A stretch of 64,000 bases of DNA. Source: CADEED01 sp035701825. GTDB taxonomy: Bacteria; Pseudomonadota; Gammaproteobacteria; Steroidobacterales; Steroidobacteraceae. Position numbers and translations under genes: made by a program. Positions 50,226 to 58,637 of the stretch are shown here, piece by piece. Each line of letters begins with the position of its first letter. Positions within the stretch are counted from its first letter, which is position 1. A model generated the notes under the pieces. It did not search any database and was not told where the DNA came from. It saw only the letters and a list, made by a program, of their open reading frames with translations. The stretch spans positions 1-64,000 of the forward strand of contig DASSRK010000119.1 in NCBI GenBank assembly GCA_035701825.1. The letters run 5' to 3'.

Positions 50226-50328
50226 TCCGGGCGCGCACCCGCCGCGACGACCGATACGTCGCCGCCACGGCGGCGTCCGTGAATACTTAGTTTTCAGCAA
50301 CTTGCTCGCGATTCGAGCCGTCGCCCGG

Positions 50329-50334
50329 TACAAT
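50329..50334 (+). promoter_or_regulatory. Candidate -10 element for ndk
   Basis: TACAAT at 50329-50334 lies 35 nt before the ndk ATG in an otherwise GC-rich gap. The matching -35 (about 50306-50311) is weak. Upstream, CGCCGCC-ac-GGCGGCG near 50263-50278 could form a small hairpin separating iscA from ndk. Confidence 0.4.
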
Positions 50335-50369
50335 CGCGCGCCTTTAAGTCCCCACAAGGAATCACGTTC

Positions 50370-50798
50370 ATGGCGCTCGAGCGCACTTTCTCCATCGTCA
50401 AACCGGACGGCGTCGCCCGTAACCTCATCGGCCAGGTCCTGAGCCGCTTCGAAAAGGCCGGCCTCAAGGTCGTCGCCGCGCGCATGCAGCACCTGTCGCA
50501 GCGTGATGCCGAAGGTTTCTACGCCGTGCACGCCGCGCGCCCGTTCTTCAAGGACCTGGTCAAGTACATGACCTCGGGCCCGGTGCTCCTGCAGGTGCTC
50601 GAAGGCGAGAACGCCATTGCGAAGAATCGCGAGATCATGGGCGCCACGGATCCGAAGAAGGCCGCGCCGGGCACCATCCGCGCCGACTTCGCCGAGAGCA
50701 TCGAGGCGAACACCGTGCACGGCTCGGACGCTCCCGAGACCGCCGCCAAGGAAATCGCGTACTTCTTCCGCGAGACGGAGATCTGCCCGCGCGGGTGA
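50370..50798 (+). CDS. ndk: Nucleoside diphosphate kinase
   Basis: 142 residues, normal size. It equalises NTP pools via a phosphohistidine. ERTFSIVKPDGVARNLIG at the start, then GPVLLQVLEGENAI and the active-site loop NTVHGSDAPETA with His117. First gene of the conserved ndk-rlmN-pilF-rodZ-(ispG)-hisS-yfgM-bamB-der order; rlmN starts 4 nt on. Confidence 0.98.
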   Translation: MALERTFSIVKPDGVARNLIGQVLSRFEKAGLKVVAARMQHLSQRDAEGFYAVHAARPFFKDLVKYMTSGPVLLQVLEGENAIAKNREIMGATDPKKAAPGTIRADFAESIEANTVHGSDAPETAAKEIAYFFRETEICPRG

Positions 50799-50802
50799 TC
50801 CC

Positions 50803-51930
50803 ATGACAGCCATCGCCCCGACTGAACGCGTCAACCTGTTAGGCCTGCCCAGGGCCGAGCTGGAAGCGTTCGTCGGCGCGATGGGCAGCAAGCCGTTCCG
50901 CGCGCGCCAGTTGATGCACTGGATCTACAAGCGCGGCGAGGGCGACATCGCGGCGATGACCGACCTCGCCAAGGATTTCCGCGCCGAACTGGCGACGCGC
51001 GCCGAGGTCGCGGTTCCCACCATCGTGAAGACGCAGGTGGCCTCCGATGGCACGCGCAAGTGGTTGCTGTCCGGCGGCAACGACCAGGCATTCGAGATGG
51101 TCTACATCCCGGAGGAAGACCGCGGCACGCTGTGCATCTCCTCGCAGGTGGGCTGCGTGCTCGACTGCACTTTCTGCTCCACCGCGCAGCAGGGCTTCAA
51201 CCGGAACCTTTCCACCGCGGAGATCGTCGGACAGGTGTGGCTCGCGGTTCGCGAGCTTTCCAGGGAGACCGGCTGGAAGGTGGGCGACGATCGCATCATC
51301 ACCAACATCGTGCTCATGGGCATGGGCGAGCCGCTCGCCAATTTCCGCAACGTGGTCCCCGCGATCCGCATCTTCCTCGACGACCTGGGCTTCGACATCT
51401 CGCGCCGCCGCGTGACGCTGTCGACCTCGGGCCTCGTGCCGCAGATCTACAAGCTCGCCGAGGAAGTGAACTGCGCGCTGGCGGTGTCGCTGCACGCGCC
51501 GAACGACGAGCTGCGCAGCCAACTGGTGCCGATCAACCGCAAGCACGACATCGCCGATCTGCTCGAGGCCTGCTGGCACTACCTCGACGAACAGAACGGC
51601 CGCAGCGTGACCTTCGAGTACGTGATGCTCGATGGCGTCAACGACCAGCCCGAGCACGCGCGCGAGCTGGCCAGGCTGCTGCGTGGCAAGCCCGCCAAGC
51701 TCAACCTGATCCCGTTCAACCCGTTCCCCGGGACCCAGTATCGCCGCTCGCCGCCGGCGGCGATCGAGCGGTTCCGCGATGAGCTCATGCAACGAGACAT
51801 CATCGTGACCATCCGCAAGACGCGCGGCGACGACATCGATGCGGCCTGCGGGCAACTCGCCGGCCAGGTCACCGACCGCACCACCGTGCGGCTCGGCTCG
51901 AAAACCTTCGGACTGCAGGTGCGCGCATGA
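50803..51930 (+). CDS. rlmN: Dual-specificity 23S rRNA/tRNA adenine-C2 methyltransferase RlmN
   Basis: 375-residue radical SAM enzyme. The 4Fe-4S cysteines are Cys118, Cys122 and Cys125 in GCVLDCTFCSTAQQG; Cys349 (DIDAACGQLAG) is the methyl-carrying/resolving Cys near the C-terminus. LMGMGEPLANF and NLIPFNPFPGTQY are family motifs. It methylates A2503 of 23S rRNA and A37 of some tRNAs. The ATG at 50803 is chosen; the frame continues upstream only through ndk. It overlaps pilF (ATGA). It has one rare TTA codon (50839). Confidence 0.97.
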   Translation: MTAIAPTERVNLLGLPRAELEAFVGAMGSKPFRARQLMHWIYKRGEGDIAAMTDLAKDFRAELATRAEVAVPTIVKTQVASDGTRKWLLSGGNDQAFEMVYIPEEDRGTLCISSQVGCVLDCTFCSTAQQGFNRNLSTAEIVGQVWLAVRELSRETGWKVGDDRIITNIVLMGMGEPLANFRNVVPAIRIFLDDLGFDISRRRVTLSTSGLVPQIYKLAEEVNCALAVSLHAPNDELRSQLVPINRKHDIADLLEACWHYLDEQNGRSVTFEYVMLDGVNDQPEHARELARLLRGKPAKLNLIPFNPFPGTQYRRSPPAAIERFRDELMQRDIIVTIRKTRGDDIDAACGQLAGQVTDRTTVRLGSKTFGLQVRA

Positions 51931-52691
51931 GGTTCTGCACGGTTCTCACTGCCACGTTCGCCGCGGCGCTGATGTCTGGCTGCGTCACGCACACCAAGGA
52001 CGGCGGCAAGCCGCTCAAGGAGTCGTCGCCGGAAGTCCAGGCCGCCGCGTACAACGTGCAACTCGGCACCGCCTACCTGCAGCAGGGCAACCTGCCGATC
52101 GCGCGCGAGAAGCTCGAGCGCGCGCTCGAGCAGAACCCGAAGGATCCGAACGTGCATACCAGCCTCGGGCTGCTGTACGACCGGGTCGGCGAGACCAAGC
52201 TCGCCGACAAGCACTTCCGCGAAGCGCTGCGGCTCGCGCCGGACAAGCCGGACCTGTCCAACAACTACGCCGTCTATCTCTGCAAGAACGGCCGCGTCGA
52301 CGAGGGCGTGGAGAAGTTCACCGCCGTGGCGGCCAACCGCTACTACCAGACGCCCGAGGTCGCGCTGACCAATGCCGGCGTCTGCCTGCGCTCCGCCAAG
52401 CGCCTCGACGAGGCCGAGCAGAAATTCATCGCCGCCATCCGCGCGCGGCCCAACTACGGCGACGCCACGGTGCAGCTCGCGACGCTGTACGTGGAGCGGT
52501 CGCGCGTCCCCGACGCACGTGCCGTGGTCGATACCTACCTGAATGCCTTCAAGCCCAACCCGGACGTGCTGCTGGCCGCCGTGGGCGTGGCGCGCGCCGC
52601 CAAGGACCGGCTGTCCGAGGAAAAATACTCGCGCAGACTCCGGCTGGATTTCCCGGACTCGCCGCAGGCGCGCGCGCTGAAGCGCCCCTGA
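51927..52691 (+). CDS. pilF: Type IV pilus pilotin PilF/PilW (TPR lipoprotein)
   Basis: 254 residues. The lipobox is ALMSGC (Cys about 18), then about six tetratricopeptide repeats (for example AYLQQGNLPIAREKLERALEQNPKDPNVHTSLGLLY). It is the outer-membrane pilotin needed for PilQ secretin assembly. It overlaps the rlmN stop and ends 5 nt before rodZ. Other pilus genes are outside the window. Confidence 0.93.
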   Translation: MRFCTVLTATFAAALMSGCVTHTKDGGKPLKESSPEVQAAAYNVQLGTAYLQQGNLPIAREKLERALEQNPKDPNVHTSLGLLYDRVGETKLADKHFREALRLAPDKPDLSNNYAVYLCKNGRVDEGVEKFTAVAANRYYQTPEVALTNAGVCLRSAKRLDEAEQKFIAAIRARPNYGDATVQLATLYVERSRVPDARAVVDTYLNAFKPNPDVLLAAVGVARAAKDRLSEEKYSRRLRLDFPDSPQARALKRP

Positions 52692-52696
52692 GATCG

Positions 52697-53587
52697 ATGG
52701 AAGAGTCGGCCGCACCCGCAGCTCCCGCGCCGCGTTCCATCGGCGAGCGCCTGCGCGCCGGTCGTGAGCGTGCCGGCCTGTCCGTGCCCGCCACCGCCGA
52801 GAAGCTGCACCTCGACGTCAAGGTGATCGAGGCGCTCGAGGCGGATCGCTTCGCGGAGATCGGCGCGTCGGTGTACGTGCGCGGCCACCTGCGCCGCTAC
52901 GCGGATTTCGTCGGCGAGCCCGGCGTCGAGCTGGTGCAGGCCTACCTCGCGCGGCAGGCGCAGCCGCCGCCGCCCGACCTCACGCAGGTCCCGCACGCCG
53001 AGCGCCGCGCCGACCCGCGCCGCCTGATCTCCCCACTGGTGGGCCTGGGCTGCGCGCTGGTGCTGGCAGTGGCGATCTGGTGGGTGCTCGGCAGTGCGAA
53101 GTCCGGCCACCCGGCTTCGGCCGCGGCGACCGATGCGCCCGCCGGCTCTTGGCAGGCGGATTCGGCGCAACCCGTGAATCCCGCGATCGCGGCCAAGGTG
53201 ACCCCGGCCCTGCACGTGGCCGAAGCGGCCCCTGGCGCGAAGCCCTCGCCCGGGGTGGATGGCGCGGCGGCCGCGGCCGATGCCCCGCCGAAGCGCGACG
53301 AGCCGCCACCGGCGCGCAACATCCGCCTGACGCTCGAACTGAACGGCGAGAGCTGGGTGGAAGTCTACGATTCCACCGGCACGCGCCTGTTCTACGACGT
53401 GGCCAGCGCCAACAGCGTGCAGTCCATCGAGGGGCGGCCGCCGCTGCGCGTGATACTCGGCAACGCCGCCGCGGTCGCCGTGCAGGTCGACGGGCAGGCT
53501 CGCGAGATTCCCGCCAGCGCCGTGAACGGCGAGGGCGCACGCTTCGTGGTCAACCGCTCGGGCAGCCTCGCGCGGTCGCGCCAATAA
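52697..53587 (+). CDS. rodZ: RodZ-like cytoskeletal protein (Xre HTH, membrane helix, DUF4115)
   Basis: 296 residues. The N-terminal HTH (about 14-80) includes IGERLRAGRERAGLSVPATAEKLHLDVKVIEALEADRF and YVRGHLRRYADFVG; one membrane helix is about 115-135 (ISPLVGLGCALVLAVAIWWVLG); an Ala/Pro-rich linker leads to the C-terminal domain with ELNGESWVEVYDSTGTRLFY and PPLRVILGNAAAVAVQVDG. It links MreB filaments to the envelope in rod-shaped cells. In most relatives ispG follows; here hisS starts directly after 17 nt. Confidence 0.93.
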   Translation: MEESAAPAAPAPRSIGERLRAGRERAGLSVPATAEKLHLDVKVIEALEADRFAEIGASVYVRGHLRRYADFVGEPGVELVQAYLARQAQPPPPDLTQVPHAERRADPRRLISPLVGLGCALVLAVAIWWVLGSAKSGHPASAAATDAPAGSWQADSAQPVNPAIAAKVTPALHVAEAAPGAKPSPGVDGAAAAADAPPKRDEPPPARNIRLTLELNGESWVEVYDSTGTRLFYDVASANSVQSIEGRPPLRVILGNAAAVAVQVDGQAREIPASAVNGEGARFVVNRSGSLARSRQ

Positions 53588-53604
53588 CTCACTAACTACC
53601 AGAA

Positions 53605-54888
53605 ATGTCGCGCAACATCCCGCCGGTCACCGGCATGAAAGACGTCATGGGCGCCGAGATCGGCGCCTGGCAACACGTCGAACGCACCGTGGCCGGCGTG
53701 CTCGCGGCCTATGGCTACGGCGAGATCCGCGTGCCGGTGGTCGAGCACACGGATCTCTTCAAGCGCGCCATCGGCGAGTACACCGACGTGGTCGAGAAGG
53801 AGATGTACACCTTCACCGACCAGGGCGGCGACAGCCTGACGCTGCGGCCCGAGGCGACCGCCGGCGTGGTGCGCGCGGTCATCTCCAATGGCCTGCTGCG
53901 CGGTGCGCGCCTCAAGGTCTGGACCCAGGGCCCGATGTTCCGGCACGAGAAGCCGCAGAAGGGCCGTTACCGGCAGTTCACGCAGATCGACGTCGAGGCC
54001 ATCGGTTTCGCCGGTCCCGACGTGGACATCGAGTTGATAGCGCTGCTCGCGCGGCTCTGGAAGCTGCTCGGCCTGGCGCGCGTCAAGCTGCAGATCAATT
54101 CGCTCGGCACGCCCGAGGCACGCCGCGCGTACCGCGAACTGCTGACCACCTACCTGCGCCAGCACCTCGACGCGTTGGACGCGGACAGCAAGCGGCGCCT
54201 CGACGGCAACCCGCTGCGCATCCTCGACAGCAAGATCCCCGGCACCCAGGCGATCGTGGCCAACGCGCCGGTGCTCACCGAGCATCTCGATCCCGAGTCC
54301 CGGGCGCACTTCGCCGAGGTGCGCGCCGGCCTCGATGCGCTGGGCATCCCCTACACGGTGAATCCGCGCCTGGTGCGCGGCCTCGACTACTACTCGCGCA
54401 CGGTGTTCGAGTGGATCACCGACGCGCTCGGCTCGCAGGATGCCGTCTGCTCGGGCGGTCGCTACGACGGACTGATCACCCAGCTGGGTGGCGAGCCCAC
54501 CCCGGCCATCGGCTTCGCCATGGGCGTGGAGCGGGTGGTCGAGCTGACGCGCCTGGCGGGGCAGCTGCCGGCGGCGCCGGTGCCGGACGTGTTCGTCATG
54601 GCGCAGGGCGAGGTGGCGCAGCGCACCGCCCTCAAGCTCGCCGAGCAGCTGCGCGACGCATTCCCGGGCCGCGGCATCGTGGTCCATTGCGGAGCGGCCA
54701 AGTTCAAGACACAGTTCCGCCGCGCCGACGAGTCCGGCGCCCGGCTGGCCCTGATCGTCGGCGACGACGAGCTGTCGCGCGGGGTGATCGCGCTCAAGCC
54801 GCTGCGCGGCGCCGAATCCACGCAGGCCGAGTACCCGGTGGCGGAATTGACCGCGCGGGTCGATGAGTTTCTCAGGAGATCGACGTGA
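53605..54888 (+). CDS. hisS: Histidyl-tRNA synthetase
   Basis: 427 residues, class II synthetase. Motif 2 is FRHEKPQKGRYRQFTQIDVEAIG; the histidine-specific loop is LVRGLDYYSRTVFEW; motif 3 is GFAMGVERVVEL; the C-terminal anticodon domain (about 330-427) follows. RPEATAGVVRAVI binds ATP. Standard length. It overlaps yfgM by 4 nt (GTGA). Confidence 0.97.
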   Translation: MSRNIPPVTGMKDVMGAEIGAWQHVERTVAGVLAAYGYGEIRVPVVEHTDLFKRAIGEYTDVVEKEMYTFTDQGGDSLTLRPEATAGVVRAVISNGLLRGARLKVWTQGPMFRHEKPQKGRYRQFTQIDVEAIGFAGPDVDIELIALLARLWKLLGLARVKLQINSLGTPEARRAYRELLTTYLRQHLDALDADSKRRLDGNPLRILDSKIPGTQAIVANAPVLTEHLDPESRAHFAEVRAGLDALGIPYTVNPRLVRGLDYYSRTVFEWITDALGSQDAVCSGGRYDGLITQLGGEPTPAIGFAMGVERVVELTRLAGQLPAAPVPDVFVMAQGEVAQRTALKLAEQLRDAFPGRGIVVHCGAAKFKTQFRRADESGARLALIVGDDELSRGVIALKPLRGAESTQAEYPVAELTARVDEFLRRST

Positions 54889-55541
54889 GCGAATACAACG
54901 AAGCCGAACAATACGAACGCTTCAAGGCATGGATCCGCGCCAACAGTCTGTGGATCGTGGTCGGCGTGGCCATCGGCGCGGCCGGCTGGGGCGGCTGGAA
55001 GTGGTACTGGGAGCGCCGCGACCTGCAGGCCGAGACGGCGGCGACGCGCTACGAGGAGATGATCGACGCCTTCGGCCGCAATGACCGCACGCGCGGACTG
55101 ACCATCGCCGACGATCTCAACCGCGAATACGCCTGGACCCCGTACGCGGCGCTCGCCAACCTCATGGCGGCGCGGGTCCACGTCGAGGCGAATGAACTCG
55201 ACAAGGCCGCGGCCAGTCTCAAGGCCGTGATGGACAAGGCCTCCGACCCGGAGCTCCGCATGGTGGCGCGCATGCGCCTGGCGCGCGTGCAGTCGGCGCA
55301 GAAGAAGTTCGACGAGGCGCTGGCGACGCTCAAGGTCGACGAGCCGGGCGATTTCGCCACGCGCCTGGCCGACGTTCGCGGCGACGTGCTGTTCGCCAAG
55401 GGCGATCGTGAAGGCGCGCTGCGTGAATACCTCGCGGCGCGCACCGGCGACGCCAAGGACAGCGTCGACACCGAACTGCTGGACCTGAAGATCCGCGACC
55501 TGGGTGGCACGCCGCCGGCCGCCACGGAAGAAACATCCTGA
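54885..55541 (+). CDS. yfgM: YfgM-family TPR protein (periplasmic chaperone network partner)
   Basis: 218 residues. A short cytosolic N-terminus (EYNEAEQYERFKAWIRANS) leads into one membrane helix (LWIVVGVAIGAAGWGGWKWYW), then a periplasmic helical TPR-like domain (about 50-210). E. coli YfgM interacts with SecYEG and periplasmic chaperones. The GTG start overlaps the hisS stop; bamB follows in 10 nt. Confidence 0.93.
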   Translation: MSEYNEAEQYERFKAWIRANSLWIVVGVAIGAAGWGGWKWYWERRDLQAETAATRYEEMIDAFGRNDRTRGLTIADDLNREYAWTPYAALANLMAARVHVEANELDKAAASLKAVMDKASDPELRMVARMRLARVQSAQKKFDEALATLKVDEPGDFATRLADVRGDVLFAKGDREGALREYLAARTGDAKDSVDTELLDLKIRDLGGTPPAATEETS

Positions 55542-55551
55542 AGGTAACCCG

Positions 55552-56778
55552 ATGAAGTACCGCGCCCTCGTATTCGTCGCCGCGATGCTCGCGCTCGCCG
55601 CCTGCGACTCGAACAAGAAGAGCAGCAAGAAGGTCGACCAGCCGGCCGAGCTCACCGAGCTCAAGTCGCCGACCATCAAGGTGCAGCGCGTGTGGGGCGC
55701 CAGTGTCGGCGGTGGTGGCAAGAAGATGCGCCTCGGCCTGGGCCTCGCCACCGCCAACGAGCGGTTGTATGCCGCGGGTTACGACGGCGACGTGGCGGCG
55801 TTCGACCTCAGGAATGGCAAGCAGCTGTGGCGCACGCGGACCAGGCTGGAACTGACCGGTGGCACCGGCGCCAGCACCGACCTGGTGGCCGTGGGCTCGG
55901 CCAAGGGCGTGGTGGTTGCGCTGTCGGCCGCGGACGGCAAGGAAGTGTGGCGCGCGGAAGTCCACGGCGAAATCCTCTCCGCGCCGGCGGTGGGCGCGCA
56001 TGAAATCGTGGTGCGTACCGTCGACGGCAAGCTGCGCGCGCTGGCAGCCGCGGATGGCAAGGAACTCTGGTCCACGGAGCAGCAGATCCCGAAGCTCACG
56101 CTGCGCGGCGTGGCTTCGCCGGTGATCGCGCGCGACATGGTGATCTCCGGGTTCGACAACGGGCGCGTGCTCGCGGTCAGTGCCGCCGACGGCGCGACGG
56201 TCTGGGACTCGCCGGTGTCGCCGTCGCACGGCCGCACCGAGCTCGACCGCCTCAACGACATCGACGCTGCGGTCAAGGTGGTGGGCGACGACGTGTTCGT
56301 CGCCGGTTTCCAGGGCCGCGCCGCCATGCTGGCGCTCGAGTCGGGCCAGATCTGGTGGACGCGCGACGTGTCGAGCTACCGCGGCGTGGAAGTCGACGAC
56401 GACCAGATGTACGTCTCGACCTCGACCGGCGAGCTCGTGGCGCTGCGGCGGCGGACGGGCACCGAGCTGTGGCGCAACGACTCGCTCAAGTTCCGCAGCC
56501 TGTCGGCGCCCGCGGTGGTCGGCGACTACGTGGTGGTGGCCGACCTCGATGGCTACGTGCACTGGTTCGATCGCGCCACCGGCACGCTCGCCGGGCGCGC
56601 CAAGGCCAGCGGCGACCGCGTGACCAACGCGCCGCTGGTGGTCGCGAATACCCTCTACGTGATCGACGACGAGGGCGACATCAGCGCGCTGCGCGCGCAA
56701 CCGGTCGCGTCACGCGCCGCGAAGAGCGAACCCGTCCCCGCGGAGGCGCCCGCCGCGCCGCCCGCGTCCGGCGGCTGA
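55552..56778 (+). CDS. bamB: Outer membrane protein assembly factor BamB
   Basis: 408-residue lipoprotein. The signal peptide ends in the lipobox LALAAC (Cys about 19); the rest is an eight-bladed PQQ-type propeller with repeats such as LRNGKQLWRTR, SAADGKEVWRAEV, AADGKELWST and LRRRTGTELWRND. It scaffolds BamA in beta-barrel insertion. A C-terminal Ala/Pro tail of about 25 residues is extra. The start follows AAGGTAACCCG. Confidence 0.96.
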   Translation: MKYRALVFVAAMLALAACDSNKKSSKKVDQPAELTELKSPTIKVQRVWGASVGGGGKKMRLGLGLATANERLYAAGYDGDVAAFDLRNGKQLWRTRTRLELTGGTGASTDLVAVGSAKGVVVALSAADGKEVWRAEVHGEILSAPAVGAHEIVVRTVDGKLRALAAADGKELWSTEQQIPKLTLRGVASPVIARDMVISGFDNGRVLAVSAADGATVWDSPVSPSHGRTELDRLNDIDAAVKVVGDDVFVAGFQGRAAMLALESGQIWWTRDVSSYRGVEVDDDQMYVSTSTGELVALRRRTGTELWRNDSLKFRSLSAPAVVGDYVVVADLDGYVHWFDRATGTLAGRAKASGDRVTNAPLVVANTLYVIDDEGDISALRAQPVASRAAKSEPVPAEAPAAPPASGG

Positions 56779-56819
56779 CCGGCGCGGCCGGTCAGTAGTC
56801 ACTCGCGGACGGCTCGCAC

Positions 56820-58250
56820 GTGCTGCCGGTCATCGCCATCGTCGGGCGGCCGAACGTCGGCAAATCGACGCTGTTCAACACGCTGACGCAGACCCGCGAC
56901 GCCATCGTCGCCGACGTGCCCGGCGTCACGCGCGACCGCCAGTACGGTTACGGCAAGCTCGGGCCGGTGCAGTACGTGTGCATCGACACCGGCGGCCTGG
57001 TCGAGAATCCGTCCGGCATGGACGCGCTGATGCGCATCCAGACCGAGCACGCGATCCGCGAGGCCGACCGGCTCATCTTCGTGGCGGACGCGCGCGCCGG
57101 GCTCACGCCGCAGGATCAATTCTTCGCGCGCGAGCTGCGCAGATCCGGCAAGCCCGTGTTCCTCGCCGTCAACAAGGCCGAGGGCATGGAAGCCGCGATC
57201 GCCGCGTCGGATTTCCACTCGATGGGACTCGGCGAGCCGCATGCCATCGCCGCGACCCACGGCTATGGCTGCGACGAGCTCATGGACCTCGTGCTCGAGG
57301 GCTTCGATGCGCCCCCGCCGCAGGACGAAGAGCCGGCCGACGGCCGCATCCGCATCGGCGTCATCGGCCGCCCCAACGTGGGCAAATCGACACTGATCAA
57401 CCGGCTGATCGGCGAGGAGCGGGTGATCACGAGCGACGTCGCCGGCACCACGCGCGACAGCATCCTCGTGCCCTTCGAGCGCGACGGCCGCCAGTTCACG
57501 CTGATCGACACCGCCGGCGTGCGCCGCCGCGCCAAGATCGACGACGAGATCGAGCAGCTGTCGGTGTCGAAGACGCTGCAGGCCATCGCCGAAGCGCACG
57601 TCGTCGTGATGGTGGTGGACGCGCAGGATTCGATCGGCGAGCAGGACGCGAGCGTGCTCGGCCTCGCGCTGAACCGCGGCCGCGCGCTCATCCTGGCCGT
57701 GAACAAGTGGGACAACATCCCGATGGAGCAGCGCGAGGAGATCCGCCGCCTGCTGACGCTCAAGATCGACTTCGTGCCGTTCGCGCCGCTGCATTTCGTG
57801 AGCGCGCGCCACGGCACCGGGGTCGGCGAGCTGACGCACTCCATGATCCGCGCGTACGAGGCGGCCATGCGCCAGATGAAGACACCGGAGCTCACCAAGT
57901 GCATGCAGGCGGCGATGGAGCAGCACCAGCCGCCCATCGTGCGCGGGCGGCGCATCCGCCTGCGCTACGCGCACCAGGGCGGGCGCAACCCGCCGCGCAT
58001 CGTGGTGCACGGCAGCCAGGCGGCGCACGTGCCCGAGTCGTACAAGCGCTACCTCGCCAACGTGTTCCGCGAGCGCTTCGACCTGTTCGCGACGCCGGTG
58101 GCGGTGGAATTCCGCAGCGACGTCAACCCGTTCGTAGGCGACAAGCCTAAGGAGAAACGCGGCCTCAAGACCTCGCAGAAGGAACGCCGGGAACGCCGCC
58201 TGAAGAAAGACCGCGCCAAGCGCGCGCCGAAGAAGAAAGGGCGCAAGTAG
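56820..58250 (+). CDS. der: GTPase Der (EngA), ribosome assembly
   Basis: 476 residues with two tandem G domains (P-loops IVGRPNVGKST near residue 8 and VIGRPNVGKST near 180; NKAEG and NKWDN G4 motifs) and a C-terminal KH-like domain (about 370-450). The Lys/Arg tail (SQKERRERRLKKDRAKRAPKKKGRK region) is long and basic. It is needed for 50S subunit maturation. GTG start at 56820, 41 nt after bamB. Last gene of this run. Confidence 0.97.
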   Translation: MLPVIAIVGRPNVGKSTLFNTLTQTRDAIVADVPGVTRDRQYGYGKLGPVQYVCIDTGGLVENPSGMDALMRIQTEHAIREADRLIFVADARAGLTPQDQFFARELRRSGKPVFLAVNKAEGMEAAIAASDFHSMGLGEPHAIAATHGYGCDELMDLVLEGFDAPPPQDEEPADGRIRIGVIGRPNVGKSTLINRLIGEERVITSDVAGTTRDSILVPFERDGRQFTLIDTAGVRRRAKIDDEIEQLSVSKTLQAIAEAHVVVMVVDAQDSIGEQDASVLGLALNRGRALILAVNKWDNIPMEQREEIRRLLTLKIDFVPFAPLHFVSARHGTGVGELTHSMIRAYEAAMRQMKTPELTKCMQAAMEQHQPPIVRGRRIRLRYAHQGGRNPPRIVVHGSQAAHVPESYKRYLANVFRERFDLFATPVAVEFRSDVNPFVGDKPKEKRGLKTSQKERRERRLKKDRAKRAPKKKGRK

Positions 58251-58637
58251 CTAGCGCAGCCGCGGGCGCGACCGCGGGTACTCCGTTGCGCGTCAATACG
58301 CAAGTTTTCCGCCAGGCTGGCGCCGTTTGCTGACAGTTCCCGCCGGCGCTTGATATTCCCGCCGGGGGAGGCGTAGCGTTGCGTCCACGCGCAGGTCGAC
58401 CAGGGATGGCTTTCGCGACCCGGGAAGAATCTGCAGAAGTTAGTTGAGCGCCGGCGGCGATGCCCGCGGCGTCAGAACAGGGAGCAGTGCAGGATGCACC
58501 CAGCAATAGCCCGAAGCGCCCGCGGACGCGGAACCGCGCATTCGTCGCCTCACCTCGCTTCAGCAGCGACTTCCCCTCCAGCCTAATCAACAGAGGGATA
58601 CCCAATGATTCGCCTATCTCACAGGGGAGGCGTGCGC
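58251..58637. other. Long non-coding leader upstream of the secreted protease
   Basis: About 350-390 nt without a convincing gene. TTCCCGCCGG occurs twice as a direct repeat (58337-58346 and 58356-58365, 19 bp apart). The stretch 58440-58600 is GC-rich and could be 5' untranslated RNA. AGAGGGA (58592-58598) precedes an in-frame ATG at 58605, and AGGGGAGG (58623-58630) precedes the preferred ATG at 58638. No clear sigma-70 promoter or known RNA family was recognised. Confidence 0.4.

Noticed and set aside
50263..50278. CGCCGCC-ac-GGCGGCG as a terminator after iscA
   Set aside because: The loop is too small for the full stem and no T-run follows; it may be chance in GC-rich sequence.
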